Position numbers and translations under genes: made by a program. A stretch of DNA of 64,000 nt from Bacteroidales bacterium (lineage in GTDB: Bacteria; Bacteroidota; Bacteroidia; Bacteroidales; Muribaculaceae). The notes beneath the pieces were generated by a model, which saw nothing but the letters and a program-made list of their open reading frames with translations, ran no database searches and was not told the origin of the DNA. The DNA is taken from contig CAAGDX010000033.1 of NCBI GenBank assembly GCA_900768685.1, positions 43,468 through 107,467 on the forward strand, in the 5' to 3' direction. Each line of letters starts with the position of its first letter. Within the stretch, counting starts at the first letter, position 1. Below, one piece after another: positions 41,757-50,505 of this stretch.

Positions 41757-42803
41757 TTATGCTTTTTTCTTTTTTGAGATTGCAATGGCGATGAAAGTGT
41801 AGATGCCGAGTACAATCAGGAGGAGGGTTTGTGAGCCGAGAACAAGGTTTGCAAATGCTGCGGAATTGAGGTTAAATGTGGCGGCATCTGTGCCGACAGG
41901 CATATAAATAGCCATACCGAACATTATGGCGAGTTGCCAAGGTCCTATGCCTCCGTTTGAGGGGATTCCCATGGCAATACTTGAAAGAGTGAAGCATACG
42001 AGTGCCACTATAATTCCATGTTGCTCAAGGAGTTCTGACGTAAATGGGAAAGCGTAAAACGCTACGTAAAGTTGTGTGAAATAGCAGCCCCAAATCATCA
42101 GCGTGAGGAATAACCATTTGCCTTTGCCGTTCATGGTGAGGATTACGGAGAAGCCTGCCCAGAGGTTACGCAACGTTTCTTTTATTTTAGCCACGATTTT
42201 GCTCTCCGTTTTTCGTGTAAAAAACCAAATACAGAAAGCGATAAAGGCGATAAGTCCGCCCCAAAGCCAAGGCGATGTGAGCAGTGCAACGATGCTGTTG
42301 TAGCCGTCGGGGTATTTTTCTATGAAACTTACTATGCTTGAGGAAGCAAGGATAAATGTGACAAGTGTGAGCAGTGCCACAGTCACTGTGTCCGCAAGAC
42401 GGTCTGCCACCATAGAGCCGAAAATGGTTGTGAATGAGCGGTTTTCGCTCTGTGCAATATAGCCTGTACGCCACACTTCGCCAAGTCGCGGAAATACGAG
42501 GTTTACTGCGTAGGTTCCGAAAATACTGTAAATGAGGTGACTGAGCGGCGGATAGCAGTTCAAGGCATTAAGCTGTATTCTCCAGCGCATAGCACGGAAA
42601 ATGTGTGAAAAAATGCTTATAAGCATTGCAAGACCTATCCAACGGAAATCGCAGTCGCGACGGATAATGGTAATCATCTCGTCAAAGTCTATACCTGTGA
42701 AAAGCACGTAGCAAAGTCCCACAGTGACAATGAGTGGAACCACTATTTTCATTATCAGCGATACTACTGACGTCTTTTTTATGTCTTGTTCTGTTTCTGC
42801 CAT
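41757..42803 (-). CDS. lysylphosphatidylglycerol synthase-like membrane protein (YbhN/UPF0104 family)
   Basis: This 348-residue integral membrane protein has about eight hydrophobic helices and no soluble synthase domain. FRAMRWRIQLNAL (about 69-81) and NLVFPRLGEVWRTGYIA (about 95-111) match the conserved motif of the family related to the flippase half of MprF. GIPSNGGIGPWQLAI (about 274-288) is the second. Members are often annotated as flippase-like; the lipid is unknown. It converges on accessory ATPase 3. Confidence 0.88.
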   Translation of the reverse strand: MAETEQDIKKTSVVSLIMKIVVPLIVTVGLCYVLFTGIDFDEMITIIRRDCDFRWIGLAMLISIFSHIFRAMRWRIQLNALNCYPPLSHLIYSIFGTYAVNLVFPRLGEVWRTGYIAQSENRSFTTIFGSMVADRLADTVTVALLTLVTFILASSSIVSFIEKYPDGYNSIVALLTSPWLWGGLIAFIAFCIWFFTRKTESKIVAKIKETLRNLWAGFSVILTMNGKGKWLFLTLMIWGCYFTQLYVAFYAFPFTSELLEQHGIIVALVCFTLSSIAMGIPSNGGIGPWQLAIMFGMAIYMPVGTDAATFNLNSAAFANLVLGSQTLLLIVLGIYTFIAIAISKKKKA

Positions 42804-42826
42804 ATTGATTTGTTTTTTTGCGACTG

Positions 42827-42834
42827 CAAAGTTA
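42827..42834 (-). promoter_or_regulatory. probable -7 element of the YbhN-like gene
   Basis: The minus strand reads TAACTTTG 23 nt before the ATG at 42803. Confidence 0.5.
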
Positions 42835-42891
42835 GTGATTTTTTCGCAAAGAAAGGTGTTTGTAAGATACGTTACAGTTTAATAGTATTTC

Positions 42892-44220
42892 TTAAACTTT
42901 TATTTCGCTTACTCGTACGCTTTTGCCTTTCAGTTTCTGACCTTTCACGGCTGCGAGTACCGCTTTTGCCTTTTCTCGCGGAATGGCGGCAATGGCGGAA
43001 TGGTCCTTTACGGAGATTATGCCTATTTCGCCGGGGAGGAGGTTGCCTTTCTGAATAAGGAATCCGGCGATGTCGCCTTTGGAGATTTTTTCTTTTTTTC
43101 CGGCAGAGAAATAGAGCGTAGTGACGGCGGATTGTGCAGGAATTGCGGAGGACGATTTGGGAGAGAATTGACGGTCAAAGCGGAAATATGCCGGGATGTT
43201 TTCGCCCTCTGCAGTGATGGCATACACCATTCCGGAAGCGTCAACGCGTGCCGTGCGACCATTGCGGTGAGTATAAACTTGCTCTGTGACAGGCAGATGA
43301 TAGTGAATCACGGCTTGCACGAGTGCTATATCCAGTCCGCGGGAGGCAAGGTCCGTGGAAATGAGAATAGGGGTGGTGCCGTTATTCAGCATGTCAATAG
43401 CGAGTTCGCGGTCTTTCTGCTCCAGTCCGCCGTGGTACATTCCCACGGGGAATCGTCGGTGTTTCATTTCGCTGAAAGTACGCTCCACGCTTTCGCGGTG
43501 GTTTAGAAACACTATTGCTTTTTCACCGGACTTCAGAGTTGCGAGCAAGTCTGCGAGAGTGTTCAGTTTGTCGCGTTCCGGTGACGGCACTTCCACAAAT
43601 TGGATTCGGCTTTCCGGGTTTTCCGTGCGTTCAGTGAAGTCTATGGTTTTTATGTCCTTGATGTTCAGGAATGGTGGAATTTCATCAAGTTGCGTGGCGG
43701 AAGTGAGAACAATAGATGATATTTTGCGGGGCAATTTTCGTGAGATTTTTCGGATTTCATCTTGAAAACCGAGTTCGAGAGATTTGTCGTACTCGTCAAA
43801 GGTGAGTGACACGAGTTTGTCAAGGCTCAGAGTGTTTCGCTTCAGGTGGTCCAAAAGTCGCCCGGGAGTGGCTATGATGATATCCGGCACGGCACCCTGA
43901 ATGGAGGCGATTTCATCGTTCATATTATGTCCGCCGTAGAGTGCTGTTGTTTTCCACCCGGCAGCGAGCGGACGAATCACCTCGCTTATTTGCAGGACGA
44001 GTTCGCGTGAAGGAGCAATTACTGCAGCCTGAACGCATCCGGCAGGCTGTGTGAGGCGTTTCAGCATAGCGATAGCGAAAGCAATGGTTTTACCGCTACC
44101 TGTGGGCGAAAGCAGCTGGATGTTTCCCTTGTCGGAGGAAAGCACTGCGAGTTGCATGGGATTCAGTGCCTCAATGCCGAGCCGGCATTTTATATTTGAT
44201 GAAATTTCAGAAATTTTCAT
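42892..44220 (-). CDS. DEAD-box RNA helicase, DbpA-like
   Basis: This 442-residue helicase has motif I PTGSGKT (about 40-46), PSRE, TPGR (Ib), SAT (III) and the C-terminal helicase domain with TDLASRGLDIA and HRNGRTAR. Motif II reads DEYD rather than DEAD. The C-terminus ends with a DbpA-type RNA-binding domain (KGDIAGFLIQKGNLLPGEIG), which in E. coli DbpA recognises 23S rRNA, so a role in large-subunit assembly is likely. Its start overlaps the histidine kinase stop by 4 nt (ATGA). Confidence 0.88.
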   Translation of the reverse strand: MKISEISSNIKCRLGIEALNPMQLAVLSSDKGNIQLLSPTGSGKTIAFAIAMLKRLTQPAGCVQAAVIAPSRELVLQISEVIRPLAAGWKTTALYGGHNMNDEIASIQGAVPDIIIATPGRLLDHLKRNTLSLDKLVSLTFDEYDKSLELGFQDEIRKISRKLPRKISSIVLTSATQLDEIPPFLNIKDIKTIDFTERTENPESRIQFVEVPSPERDKLNTLADLLATLKSGEKAIVFLNHRESVERTFSEMKHRRFPVGMYHGGLEQKDRELAIDMLNNGTTPILISTDLASRGLDIALVQAVIHYHLPVTEQVYTHRNGRTARVDASGMVYAITAEGENIPAYFRFDRQFSPKSSSAIPAQSAVTTLYFSAGKKEKISKGDIAGFLIQKGNLLPGEIGIISVKDHSAIAAIPREKAKAVLAAVKGQKLKGKSVRVSEIKV

Positions 44221-45419
44221 GTCAGTGGTATTTCAATAGCGAACGTTGTGCCGGCACCAATCTCGGAATCGGCAACAAAAATTTTGCCGGCGTGGTACTG
44301 CTCTATAATTCTTTTGGCAAGTGTCAGTCCCAGTCCCCATCCACGTTCTTTGGAGGTAAAACCGGGGTTAAAGACAGTTTTGAAGTTCTTGCGAGCAATG
44401 CCTTTTCCTGTGTCTTTTACGTGGATTAAAGCCCGTTTGCCGTCGGTGGAAGTGGAAACGGTGATTACGCCGGAACCTTCCATGGCATCAACGGCGTTTT
44501 TAATCAAATTTTCCATTACCCACGCAAATAGTGGCTCTGAGGCTTTGATATTCAGTGGCGTGCGGCAGATGTCAGTCACGAGTTTTATGCGAGAGGAAAT
44601 GCGAGTTGCCATATATTCCGCAGCGTGTGCTACTATGATGTTTGCGTCGCAGTCTTCCAATGTGGGCTTTGAGCCAATCTTGGAGAAACGCGATGCTATC
44701 ATGGAGAGGCGGCTCACGTCTTTGTTCATCTCCGTGACGTATTCCTGCTCTATATCCGTAGTTTTGAGCACTTCTATCCAGCCCATAAGTGATGAAATGG
44801 GCGTGCCGAGTTGGTGTGCCGTTTCCTTTGAAAGTCCCACCCACACCTTGTTTTGCTCTGCCTTTTTTGTGGAAGAAACGGCATAATACACAATGGCGAT
44901 AAAAGCGAGCATCACGAGGATTTGCACAAAAGGATAGTAACTGAGACGTTTCAGCAGTTTTGAGTCCTCATAGTAAATGTGTTGCTGCTCCGTGGGGGAA
45001 ATATCTATGTGGATTACGTTTTTGTCGTCTTTCAGTTGCGAGAGTTTCTTGTAGAGAAAATCATTATTTGCCTGCGAGATGAAATAGGGGTTCATTGAGT
45101 CGATAGGCTCGGGCAGGTCAAAGTTTCTGTGCAGGAGGATTTCATCTGCATCGTCTGTGAGCAACACGGGGATAGTGTGGTTTTGCTCGATAATGCTCAG
45201 GAGAAAGTCAATATCCACGTTTGCCTGTGATGCATCGTTGCTCAGAGTGATGTTTGCAATTTCCTTTGTGGCGTCTGCCCAAATCTGCATTCTTTCACGC
45301 TCCTGGCGGGAGAGGTCTTCCACAAGGTTTGCGGAAGTGTAAAGGAAAATGAACACCATAGCGGCTGTGATGATGAAAAACACCACTGTGCCGTAACGAC
45401 GTATTTCGTAAATATTCAT
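44217..45419 (-). CDS. membrane sensor histidine kinase, orphan
   Basis: This 400-residue kinase has two membrane helices (about 11-30 and 163-182) around a periplasmic sensing domain of ~130 residues. ETAHQLGTPISSLMGW carries the phosphoacceptor His202. The catalytic domain has the N box (NLIKNAVDAM), G1 (DTGKGI) and G2 (GWGLGLTLAKRI). There is no HAMP domain evident and no response regulator next to it. Its stop overlaps the start of the helicase (ATGA at 44217-44220), which implies coupled translation. The signal sensed is unknown. Confidence 0.92.
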   Translation of the reverse strand: MNIYEIRRYGTVVFFIITAAMVFIFLYTSANLVEDLSRQERERMQIWADATKEIANITLSNDASQANVDIDFLLSIIEQNHTIPVLLTDDADEILLHRNFDLPEPIDSMNPYFISQANNDFLYKKLSQLKDDKNVIHIDISPTEQQHIYYEDSKLLKRLSYYPFVQILVMLAFIAIVYYAVSSTKKAEQNKVWVGLSKETAHQLGTPISSLMGWIEVLKTTDIEQEYVTEMNKDVSRLSMIASRFSKIGSKPTLEDCDANIIVAHAAEYMATRISSRIKLVTDICRTPLNIKASEPLFAWVMENLIKNAVDAMEGSGVITVSTSTDGKRALIHVKDTGKGIARKNFKTVFNPGFTSKERGWGLGLTLAKRIIEQYHAGKIFVADSEIGAGTTFAIEIPLT

Positions 45420-45424
45420 ATTAT

Positions 45425-46270
45425 TTAACTATGAAAATCTTCAAGAATAAATTTTGCCACTGCATCATCATCGTTTGAACCGATAACGATGTCTGCGGCT
45501 TCTTTCACTTCCGGGAAGGCATTTGAAACGGCAACAGCCACGTCTGCCACTTGCATCATAGATATATCGTTCAGATTATCGCCGAATACCACCACACGGT
45601 CTGCTCCCAGCATTTTTTTGAGGTTTGTCACGGCATTTGCCTTTGAAACGTCCGGTGCAAAAACCTCTATCAGTGAGGATTCCGAATCAAAAATGTCCGG
45701 GTAGTCTGAAACGGAGCAGCAACCGGCTTGCTTTAGTTTTTCTGCGAGCGGCTTGATGTTTTTTGTTGGTCCGATTGCAAACATCAGTATGATTTTGTCA
45801 CGTTTCTCTTCCGGAATTTGCTCACCGATAAAAAACGTTTTCAGGTTTTTCCTGTCGTCGTAAAAGTCGTGTTCACGGTTGTTCAGAACGGGATATTTGT
45901 GATAAACGTCAAGGCGAGACAGCAAGCGGGGTGTACTGCTGAAAGAATAGACAAAAGGGGAGATGCCGTAGTTGTCGAACGTTTCAAGGAGAAAATTCGC
46001 CGTGTTGCGGCTCATCACCGTGGGAGAAATATAGTTTTTGTCTGTGTATGACCAGTAAGCGGCACCTGTTATCACAATCATAGGCACTGTTATACCGCAG
46101 TCTTTCACGAGGATGTCTGCCGTAGCGGGTGTGCGAGCGGTGGCAACGGTGATTTTAGCACCTTCGCTGTTCAGTTTGCTCAGAGTTTGCCGTGAAAACT
46201 CGCTAATGATGCTGTCTTTGTTCAGCAAAGTACCGTCAAGGTCCGATATATATAGCGTATCTCTTTTCAT
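45425..46270 (-). CDS. Cof-type HAD hydrolase
   Basis: I start this gene at the ATG at 46270 (MKRDTLYISDLDGTLL), 18 nt after a -7 element; the longer frame would run across the promoter into the hipA 3' region. The 281-residue protein has the HAD motif DLDGTLLNKDS with nucleophile Asp, TVATAR (motif II) and VVFGDNLNDISMM (motif IV), and a large C2-type cap, the layout of Cof/YidA sugar-phosphate phosphatases. The substrate is unknown. It lies 5 nt upstream of the histidine kinase gene, so the three-gene set HAD-kinase-helicase may be one operon. Confidence 0.9.
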   Translation of the reverse strand: MKRDTLYISDLDGTLLNKDSIISEFSRQTLSKLNSEGAKITVATARTPATADILVKDCGITVPMIVITGAAYWSYTDKNYISPTVMSRNTANFLLETFDNYGISPFVYSFSSTPRLLSRLDVYHKYPVLNNREHDFYDDRKNLKTFFIGEQIPEEKRDKIILMFAIGPTKNIKPLAEKLKQAGCCSVSDYPDIFDSESSLIEVFAPDVSKANAVTNLKKMLGADRVVVFGDNLNDISMMQVADVAVAVSNAFPEVKEAADIVIGSNDDDAVAKFILEDFHS

Positions 46271-46288
46271 TTGTGTGATTATCAGCCA

Positions 46289-46318
46289 CAAAGGTAGCAA
46301 TAATTTGTGAAAGTACAA
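46289..46318 (-). promoter_or_regulatory. promoter of the HAD hydrolase gene
   Basis: On the minus strand TTG (46318-46316) and TACCTTTG (46296-46289) are separated by 19 nt. It lies in the hipA-HAD spacer. Confidence 0.78.
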
Positions 46319-46332
46319 TGTACCCTTGTTAT

Positions 46333-46346
46333 GAAACAGGCTCTTA
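46333..46346 (-). repeat. stop-codon-anchored 14-nt motif, hipA copy
   Basis: The hipA stop codon opens TAAGAGCCTGTTTC on the minus strand, identical to the radical SAM copy at 9014-9027; the identity continues two more bases (AT). Confidence 0.75.
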
Positions 46347-47597
46347 GAGACATTTGTTAAATACTTGCTCAAACAATTCCATTTCTCTGTTTGCGGCTCC
46401 AATGCGAGTAGCAATTGCTTTCCACTGTTTTATGCCGGAAGTCACTTCGCTTATTATCTGAATAGCATAATCTTTTTCAATCATATACTCTTCTGCAGAA
46501 TCAATGAGAATGTTGAGGTCTGCTTGATTTGTTTCTGAGTTTATGAGCAATGCTTGATAATTGTTAAGTGTAGGGTTTATATCGTAAGCGGGGGAAAGCG
46601 TCCAACCTTTTGGTGTGAGTATGAAACCGTGATTTCTGAAATGATCATCGCTATTGCCTATAGCAATATTGAAAGCCACTCTTCGGAAAAGTTCACAAAG
46701 GTTATCTTGCACATTACAGCAATTTTGAACTATAAAATCCACTATGTCCAAATATCCGTGACCTGTTTTAGCATTGTCTCCATCTGTAAGTCCCAACAAA
46801 GTCAAAGCAGATGCAAAATGTTTTCTTTTACCGTCAGAGGTTCTATCAAAGCGGGTAGATATCAAGGCATGGTGCTTCTCGCCAATATTTATGGCACTTG
46901 TTTCTGCTACATTTATTCCACAATTTTTTGCCAATATGTGGCAAAGGTGTTCCCAAAGACTTACGTCGTAATCATCATTTCTTGAAGGAAATTTTGCGAT
47001 GCATAGTTGCCCCGCATCATTTATTATGCCTGATTTGGGACGGGCACCGCCAAGCGAAGTGCCGGGGTTGATAAGTTGTATGAGCCATTTTTTTTCAGGA
47101 GTGCGATTTAATTCCTCGCTTTTCTCAATTTCCATACTTGCGAAAACTAACGTCCTAATATCTGTAAGCGGAGGAATACGCAGAAACGTAAGGCTATTTA
47201 TGAAAGAACCGTCTTTTGTTTCTTTGAAACGAAAACCACCCATTCGTGAGAAATCATCAATTCCTATAAGGTAGTCAAAAGAGGATAATTTTTTTATAGG
47301 TCTTTTCTCCTCTGTTGCAATGATTTGTTCACGTCTGTTTAATAACATTCTTCCCCAACGATCCGGCAAAGCATCGCTGAAGCACCCGAAGATGTCTTTA
47401 TCTTGTCCGGTGTATTGTAGTCCGGGATAGTTATTGATGTCTGCACTCAAGAATAGGTTGCCATACGAGCGAAGCCAATTGTTGTCGTATTTAAATGAGT
47501 ATGAATCGGAACCGCGAAGTGACTCATAGCCTAACTCCCCAACCGGAATCGGTTTCGGAAGCCAGTCAAAATCGGCATATACTAATAGCGTTTTCAT
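46344..47597 (-). CDS. hipA: HipA-family serine/threonine kinase toxin
   Basis: HipA toxins phosphorylate a target such as glutamyl-tRNA synthetase and cause growth arrest. The 417-residue protein is the full-length, unsplit form. GTSLGGARPKSG (about 179-190) is the phosphate-binding region, AKFPS carries the ATP-binding lysine, NSDDHFRNHGF supplies catalytic Asp and Asn, and SPAYDINP is the metal-binding DxN segment. All key residues appear intact. It lies 17 nt after the XRE-type hipB, the usual toxin-antitoxin order. It is a complete and probably working pair; the target here is not known. Confidence 0.9.
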   Translation of the reverse strand: MKTLLVYADFDWLPKPIPVGELGYESLRGSDSYSFKYDNNWLRSYGNLFLSADINNYPGLQYTGQDKDIFGCFSDALPDRWGRMLLNRREQIIATEEKRPIKKLSSFDYLIGIDDFSRMGGFRFKETKDGSFINSLTFLRIPPLTDIRTLVFASMEIEKSEELNRTPEKKWLIQLINPGTSLGGARPKSGIINDAGQLCIAKFPSRNDDYDVSLWEHLCHILAKNCGINVAETSAINIGEKHHALISTRFDRTSDGKRKHFASALTLLGLTDGDNAKTGHGYLDIVDFIVQNCCNVQDNLCELFRRVAFNIAIGNSDDHFRNHGFILTPKGWTLSPAYDINPTLNNYQALLINSETNQADLNILIDSAEEYMIEKDYAIQIISEVTSGIKQWKAIATRIGAANREMELFEQVFNKCL

Positions 47598-47603
47598 ATT
47601 TTT

Positions 47604-47617
47604 GAAACAGTTTCTTA
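47604..47617 (-). repeat. stop-codon-anchored 14-nt motif, hipB copy
   Basis: The hipB stop opens TAAGAAACTGTTTC, a two-base variant. In this copy GAAAC and GTTTC form a short palindrome, placed 6 nt before the hipA ATG. Confidence 0.65.
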
Positions 47618-47932
47618 TTTCTTAGAAGCACGTTCACGATGTTTTAGGGCAAGATCTTGCAGTGCTCTGCCTAATTCGTCTTTTTGGGCGAGGAGGAGGA
47701 TATCATCGTCAAGTTGCAATGCATATAGCACGCGGAGATAAATGCCGATTGCCACAGTTGGCGTACCTTTCTCAATGCGTGATATTGTGAGTGGCGAGCA
47801 GGTGGCACGTTCTGCTATTTGTGCAATGCTCAGGTTTCGCCTCAAACGAGCCAGGCGTATTTGTTCTCCCACTGTTTGCATTTTTTGCTCCAGTTTTCGC
47901 GGTAACTTAGTACCCATAGTTTTCTTGCCCAT
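47615..47932 (-). CDS. hipB: XRE-family antitoxin HipB
   Basis: This 105-residue protein contains a helix-turn-helix of the Cro/CI (XRE) type at about residues 22-76 (EQIRLARLRRNLSIAQIAER, CSPLTISRIEKG). HipB-type antitoxins bind HipA and repress the hipBA promoter. It precedes hipA on the same strand, and two TATGATA copies exactly 10 bp apart lie at the promoter (47983-47999), a plausible operator. Confidence 0.88.
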   Translation of the reverse strand: MGKKTMGTKLPRKLEQKMQTVGEQIRLARLRRNLSIAQIAERATCSPLTISRIEKGTPTVAIGIYLRVLYALQLDDDILLLAQKDELGRALQDLALKHRERASKK

Positions 47933-47957
47933 AAATCATAATACTTAATTCTGTGTG

Positions 47958-47999
47958 CAAAATTAGTGATTTTTCTTTATTTTATGATATGTTATGATA
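47958..47999 (-). promoter_or_regulatory. hipBA promoter with candidate operator
   Basis: On the minus strand TAATTTTG (47965-47958) lies 26 nt before the hipB ATG. Upstream, TATCATA occurs twice with a 10-bp period (47983-47989 and 47993-47999), covering the region where the -33 element would lie. Two sites on one DNA face would suit a dimeric repressor. Confidence 0.6.
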
Positions 48000-48030
48000 G
48001 AAAATGTGCAAAATGCGGGGTAAAAAAATG

Positions 48031-48054
48031 GAGGGTGCACCGCAATGCACCCTC
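48031..48054 (-). terminator. terminator after the hpf gene
   Basis: GAGGGTGCA pairs with TGCACCCTC; on the minus strand the stem is followed by CCA and then TTTTTTT. Confidence 0.9.
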
Positions 48055-48143
48055 GCTGATTGTGATTTATGTTCTGTTTGTAATCCCTGACTGTGTCAGG
48101 TGTGAATTATCTTTTTTCTGATTTTGCTATGTTTTTTTATGGA

Positions 48144-48434
48144 TTATTTTTTGTTTTTATTTTTTTCGAGCTGCTTTTCAATAGCATCGAGGCAGTTATC
48201 AACGGCTTCTTCAAAAGTGTCGGCAATTTTTGTAGCGATGATTTCGTCTTGTGGAATTACTGCCTTGATAGTAGCCTCTTTGTTGAGAGCAGATTCGGGT
48301 TTAACAACTTTGAGCGTAACGTCGAGACGAGAGATTGCAGAGTGGTGACGAGCAAGACGTTCTGCTTTCTTGTTGATGTGGTTTTCCAAACGTTCGGCAA
48401 TGTCGAAGTGGATAGACTGAATTTTTACTTCCAT
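48144..48434 (-). CDS. hpf: ribosome hibernation promoting factor (short HPF/RaiA family)
   Basis: This 96-residue protein binds the 30S decoding centre and inactivates ribosomes in stationary phase or stress. MEVKIQSIHFDIAERLENHI and the repeated helix ending DTFEEAVDNCLDAIEKQLEKNKNKK show the compact beta-alpha fold with a basic tail. It lacks the C-terminal dimerisation domain of long HPF. It lies 12 nt after the tyrosine recombinase and is probably in one unit rpsU-xerC-hpf, a typical Bacteroidota arrangement. Confidence 0.93.
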   Translation of the reverse strand: MEVKIQSIHFDIAERLENHINKKAERLARHHSAISRLDVTLKVVKPESALNKEATIKAVIPQDEIIATKIADTFEEAVDNCLDAIEKQLEKNKNKK

Positions 48435-48446
48435 GGTTATCCTCCT

Positions 48447-49343
48447 TTACTTTTTAGATGCCCGAGGGTGGGCGAGTTTATAATTATTTTGTAATTCACG
48501 GTAGGTTATATGTGTATAAACCTGTGTAGTAGCAAGTGATTGATGCCCAAGCAGATGCTGCACGGCAGTGATGTCTGCTCCATTGTTCAGCATATCTGTG
48601 GCGAAAGAGTGGCGGATTACGTGCGGGCTTTTTCTTGTGCTGTGAACTCCGGCTTCAGAGAGGATTCTGTTTATAGTGTGATACACGAGGCTTGGATAAA
48701 GTTCTTTGCCATTTTCGCGTACAAAGAATCTGTCGCACTGTTTTTCTGCGGTTTTATCACGGAGCGAGCGGTATTCCGCTATTTCTTTTTGGAGTTCTTT
48801 TCCGAATGGGATTATTCTGTCCTTGTTTCTTTTCCCGTTCACCTTCAGTTCACACTTGGTTGTGTCCACGTTTGCGTCTTTTAGTGTGATGAGTTCATCG
48901 CGGCGCATACCGGTGGAGTAGAACATAAGGAGCATAAGGTGGTTTCGTGTGTCTGTGAAGTCTGTTGCATCATAGCTGAGGTTCAGCAGTGCATTTATTT
49001 CTTTTTCAGGCACATACACGGGGAGTGGCTTGTCTGTTTTGGCGAGTGTCACTTCTTCCGCGGGGTTATGTTTCATTCCGTGGTAACGCATCATGTATTT
49101 GAAAAATGCACGGAGTGACTGTGTTTTTCTGCGGATAGAGCGAGGGGCGATGTTGTTTTTAGCCAGGTGTGCGAGCCATGCACGTACATCGTCGCGGGTT
49201 ACGGACTGCGGGTCCAGATTTTCCGGAGTGCCGTTTGTAGCCCAGTCTGCCCATTGCGTCAAGTCGTTTTTATAAGACAAAACGGTGTGAGCTGAATAAT
49301 TCAGTTCACACCGTATATATGTCAGGAAATCATTTATATGCAT
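48447..49343 (-). CDS. xerC: tyrosine recombinase, XerC/XerD type
   Basis: This 298-residue recombinase has the SAM-like N-terminal domain (1-100) and the catalytic domain with TGMRRDEL (Arg147), Lys171, HVIRHSFATD (His241, Arg244), LGHQSLATTQVYTH (His267, nucleophile Tyr276). The length and conservation fit the chromosomal dimer-resolution recombinases rather than a mobile element integrase. It lies between rpsU and hpf, as in related genomes. Which of XerC or XerD it is cannot be decided from this sequence alone. Confidence 0.92.
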   Translation of the reverse strand: MHINDFLTYIRCELNYSAHTVLSYKNDLTQWADWATNGTPENLDPQSVTRDDVRAWLAHLAKNNIAPRSIRRKTQSLRAFFKYMMRYHGMKHNPAEEVTLAKTDKPLPVYVPEKEINALLNLSYDATDFTDTRNHLMLLMFYSTGMRRDELITLKDANVDTTKCELKVNGKRNKDRIIPFGKELQKEIAEYRSLRDKTAEKQCDRFFVRENGKELYPSLVYHTINRILSEAGVHSTRKSPHVIRHSFATDMLNNGADITAVQHLLGHQSLATTQVYTHITYRELQNNYKLAHPRASKK

Positions 49344-49468
49344 AGACTAAACGCTTTGGCATACTTGCCTGCGGAAAGACGTTTTCCGCTATTGTCAAGT
49401 AGGATATTGCGAATTTAGTCTATTCTTTTGAGATTTCCAAATAAAATTCGAGAAATTTTTTCAAATTT

Positions 49469-49660
49469 TTATTCTTCAGTAGAGCGAAGTTGCTGAACGT
49501 AAACGGCTTTCATCATTTTTTTGCGGTTACGAACAGATGGTTTTTCGAAAGCCTGGCGGCTACGGAGTTCTTTTACGATACCTGTTTTTTCAAATTTGCG
49601 TTTGAATTTCTTTAAAGCTTTTTCAATGTTTTCGCCTTCTTTAACTTCTACGATAATCAT
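49469..49660 (-). CDS. rpsU: 30S ribosomal protein S21
   Basis: S21 is a small, basic protein of the 30S platform. The 63-residue sequence has the family pattern: EVKEGENIEKALKKFKRKFEK at residues 5-25, then RSRQAFEKPSVRNRKKMM. In Bacteroidota, S21 is known to have a role in sequestering the anti-Shine-Dalgarno sequence and autoregulation. The gene is the first of the rpsU-xerC-hpf group. Confidence 0.95.
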   Translation of the reverse strand: MIIVEVKEGENIEKALKKFKRKFEKTGIVKELRSRQAFEKPSVRNRKKMMKAVYVQQLRSTEE

Positions 49661-49810
49661 TTTAAGTTGTTGTTTTATATGTTGTTATTTTTATATGTTT
49701 TAATTTTTGCGGGGCAAATTTAGCAATTGTTTTTCACATGGCAAAACTTTGCCGCAACTTTTTGCCCAAAGTTGTTTGAAATAGTGTATTTTAGGGTAGA
49801 AATGAATATT

Positions 49811-50416
49811 TTATGCTTGTGTGTCGGTCCAGGGACGCTGAATGTATTCCGTGTGTGGATTCCGGTTCAGAATTTTTGCGGGTACTCCTGCAGCGGTGAC
49901 GCCGGAAGGGATATTTTTGTTTACCACGGCACCTGCTCCGATAGTGGAATTGGAGCCGATGGAAACATTTTCCACAATGCAAACGGAAGGACCGATATAG
50001 ACGTTATTTCCAATCACAGCGGCATTGCCATTGTTTGCACCAATGGTGGTGAACTGGCTGATATTGCAGTTGTTACCAATCACGGCAGTGGGATTTATCA
50101 CTACAGACATGTTGTGATTCAGCAGAAAGCCGTAGCCTATACGTGTGGTTTCAATAATGTCTATGCCTGTTTTCCGGCGAGTGCGGTTCAGCATAAATTT
50201 TGTTAAATAATACGCCCAACCGCGGTACGAAGATAGCCTGAGCCAAAAGTTCAGACGGAATGTGCAGTGGCAGGAAAAAAGCATTGTCATAAATGATGCT
50301 GTCTTCCCGGTATAGCGGTAGAAATCGCTCTGCATCAGTTTGATGCAGTCGCCGTAGCACTCGGGCTTCGGGACCTTTAACACCTCCTCTCCGCAATATA
50401 CTTCTTCGTACGTCAT
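49811..50416 (-). CDS. serine acetyltransferase-like protein (left-handed beta-helix)
   Basis: I start this gene at the ATG at 50416 (MTYEEVYCGEEVL), as the longer frame overlaps the -7 element. The 201-residue protein has a helical N-terminal part and a C-terminal left-handed beta-helix of hexapeptide repeats (VINPTAVIGNNCNISQF, then AVIGNNVYIGPSVCIVENVSIG), with SVVIN and GVPAKIL as family hallmarks. It resembles CysE-type serine O-acetyltransferases, but such short forms also acetylate sugars for surface polysaccharides. It is solitary with no cysK or glycosyltransferase nearby. Confidence 0.8.
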   Translation of the reverse strand: MTYEEVYCGEEVLKVPKPECYGDCIKLMQSDFYRYTGKTASFMTMLFSCHCTFRLNFWLRLSSYRGWAYYLTKFMLNRTRRKTGIDIIETTRIGYGFLLNHNMSVVINPTAVIGNNCNISQFTTIGANNGNAAVIGNNVYIGPSVCIVENVSIGSNSTIGAGAVVNKNIPSGVTAAGVPAKILNRNPHTEYIQRPWTDTQA

Positions 50417-50443
50417 AAAAAACTTGTTTTTGCAAAATTTCTG

Positions 50444-50451
50444 CAAAGTTA
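50444..50451 (-). promoter_or_regulatory. probable -7 element of the acetyltransferase gene
   Basis: The minus strand reads TAACTTTG 28 nt before the ATG at 50416. This supports that start over 50446. Confidence 0.55.
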
Positions 50452-50505
50452 CGAATTTTTTATGTAACAGCGGCTTGAGTGATGTGAAAAATCATTTTTT
50501 TGTCG

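Noticed and set aside
48447..49343. Tyrosine recombinase considered as an integrase of a mobile element
   Set aside because: Its position between rpsU and hpf and its XerC/D-like length fit the housekeeping recombinase; no element borders are seen.
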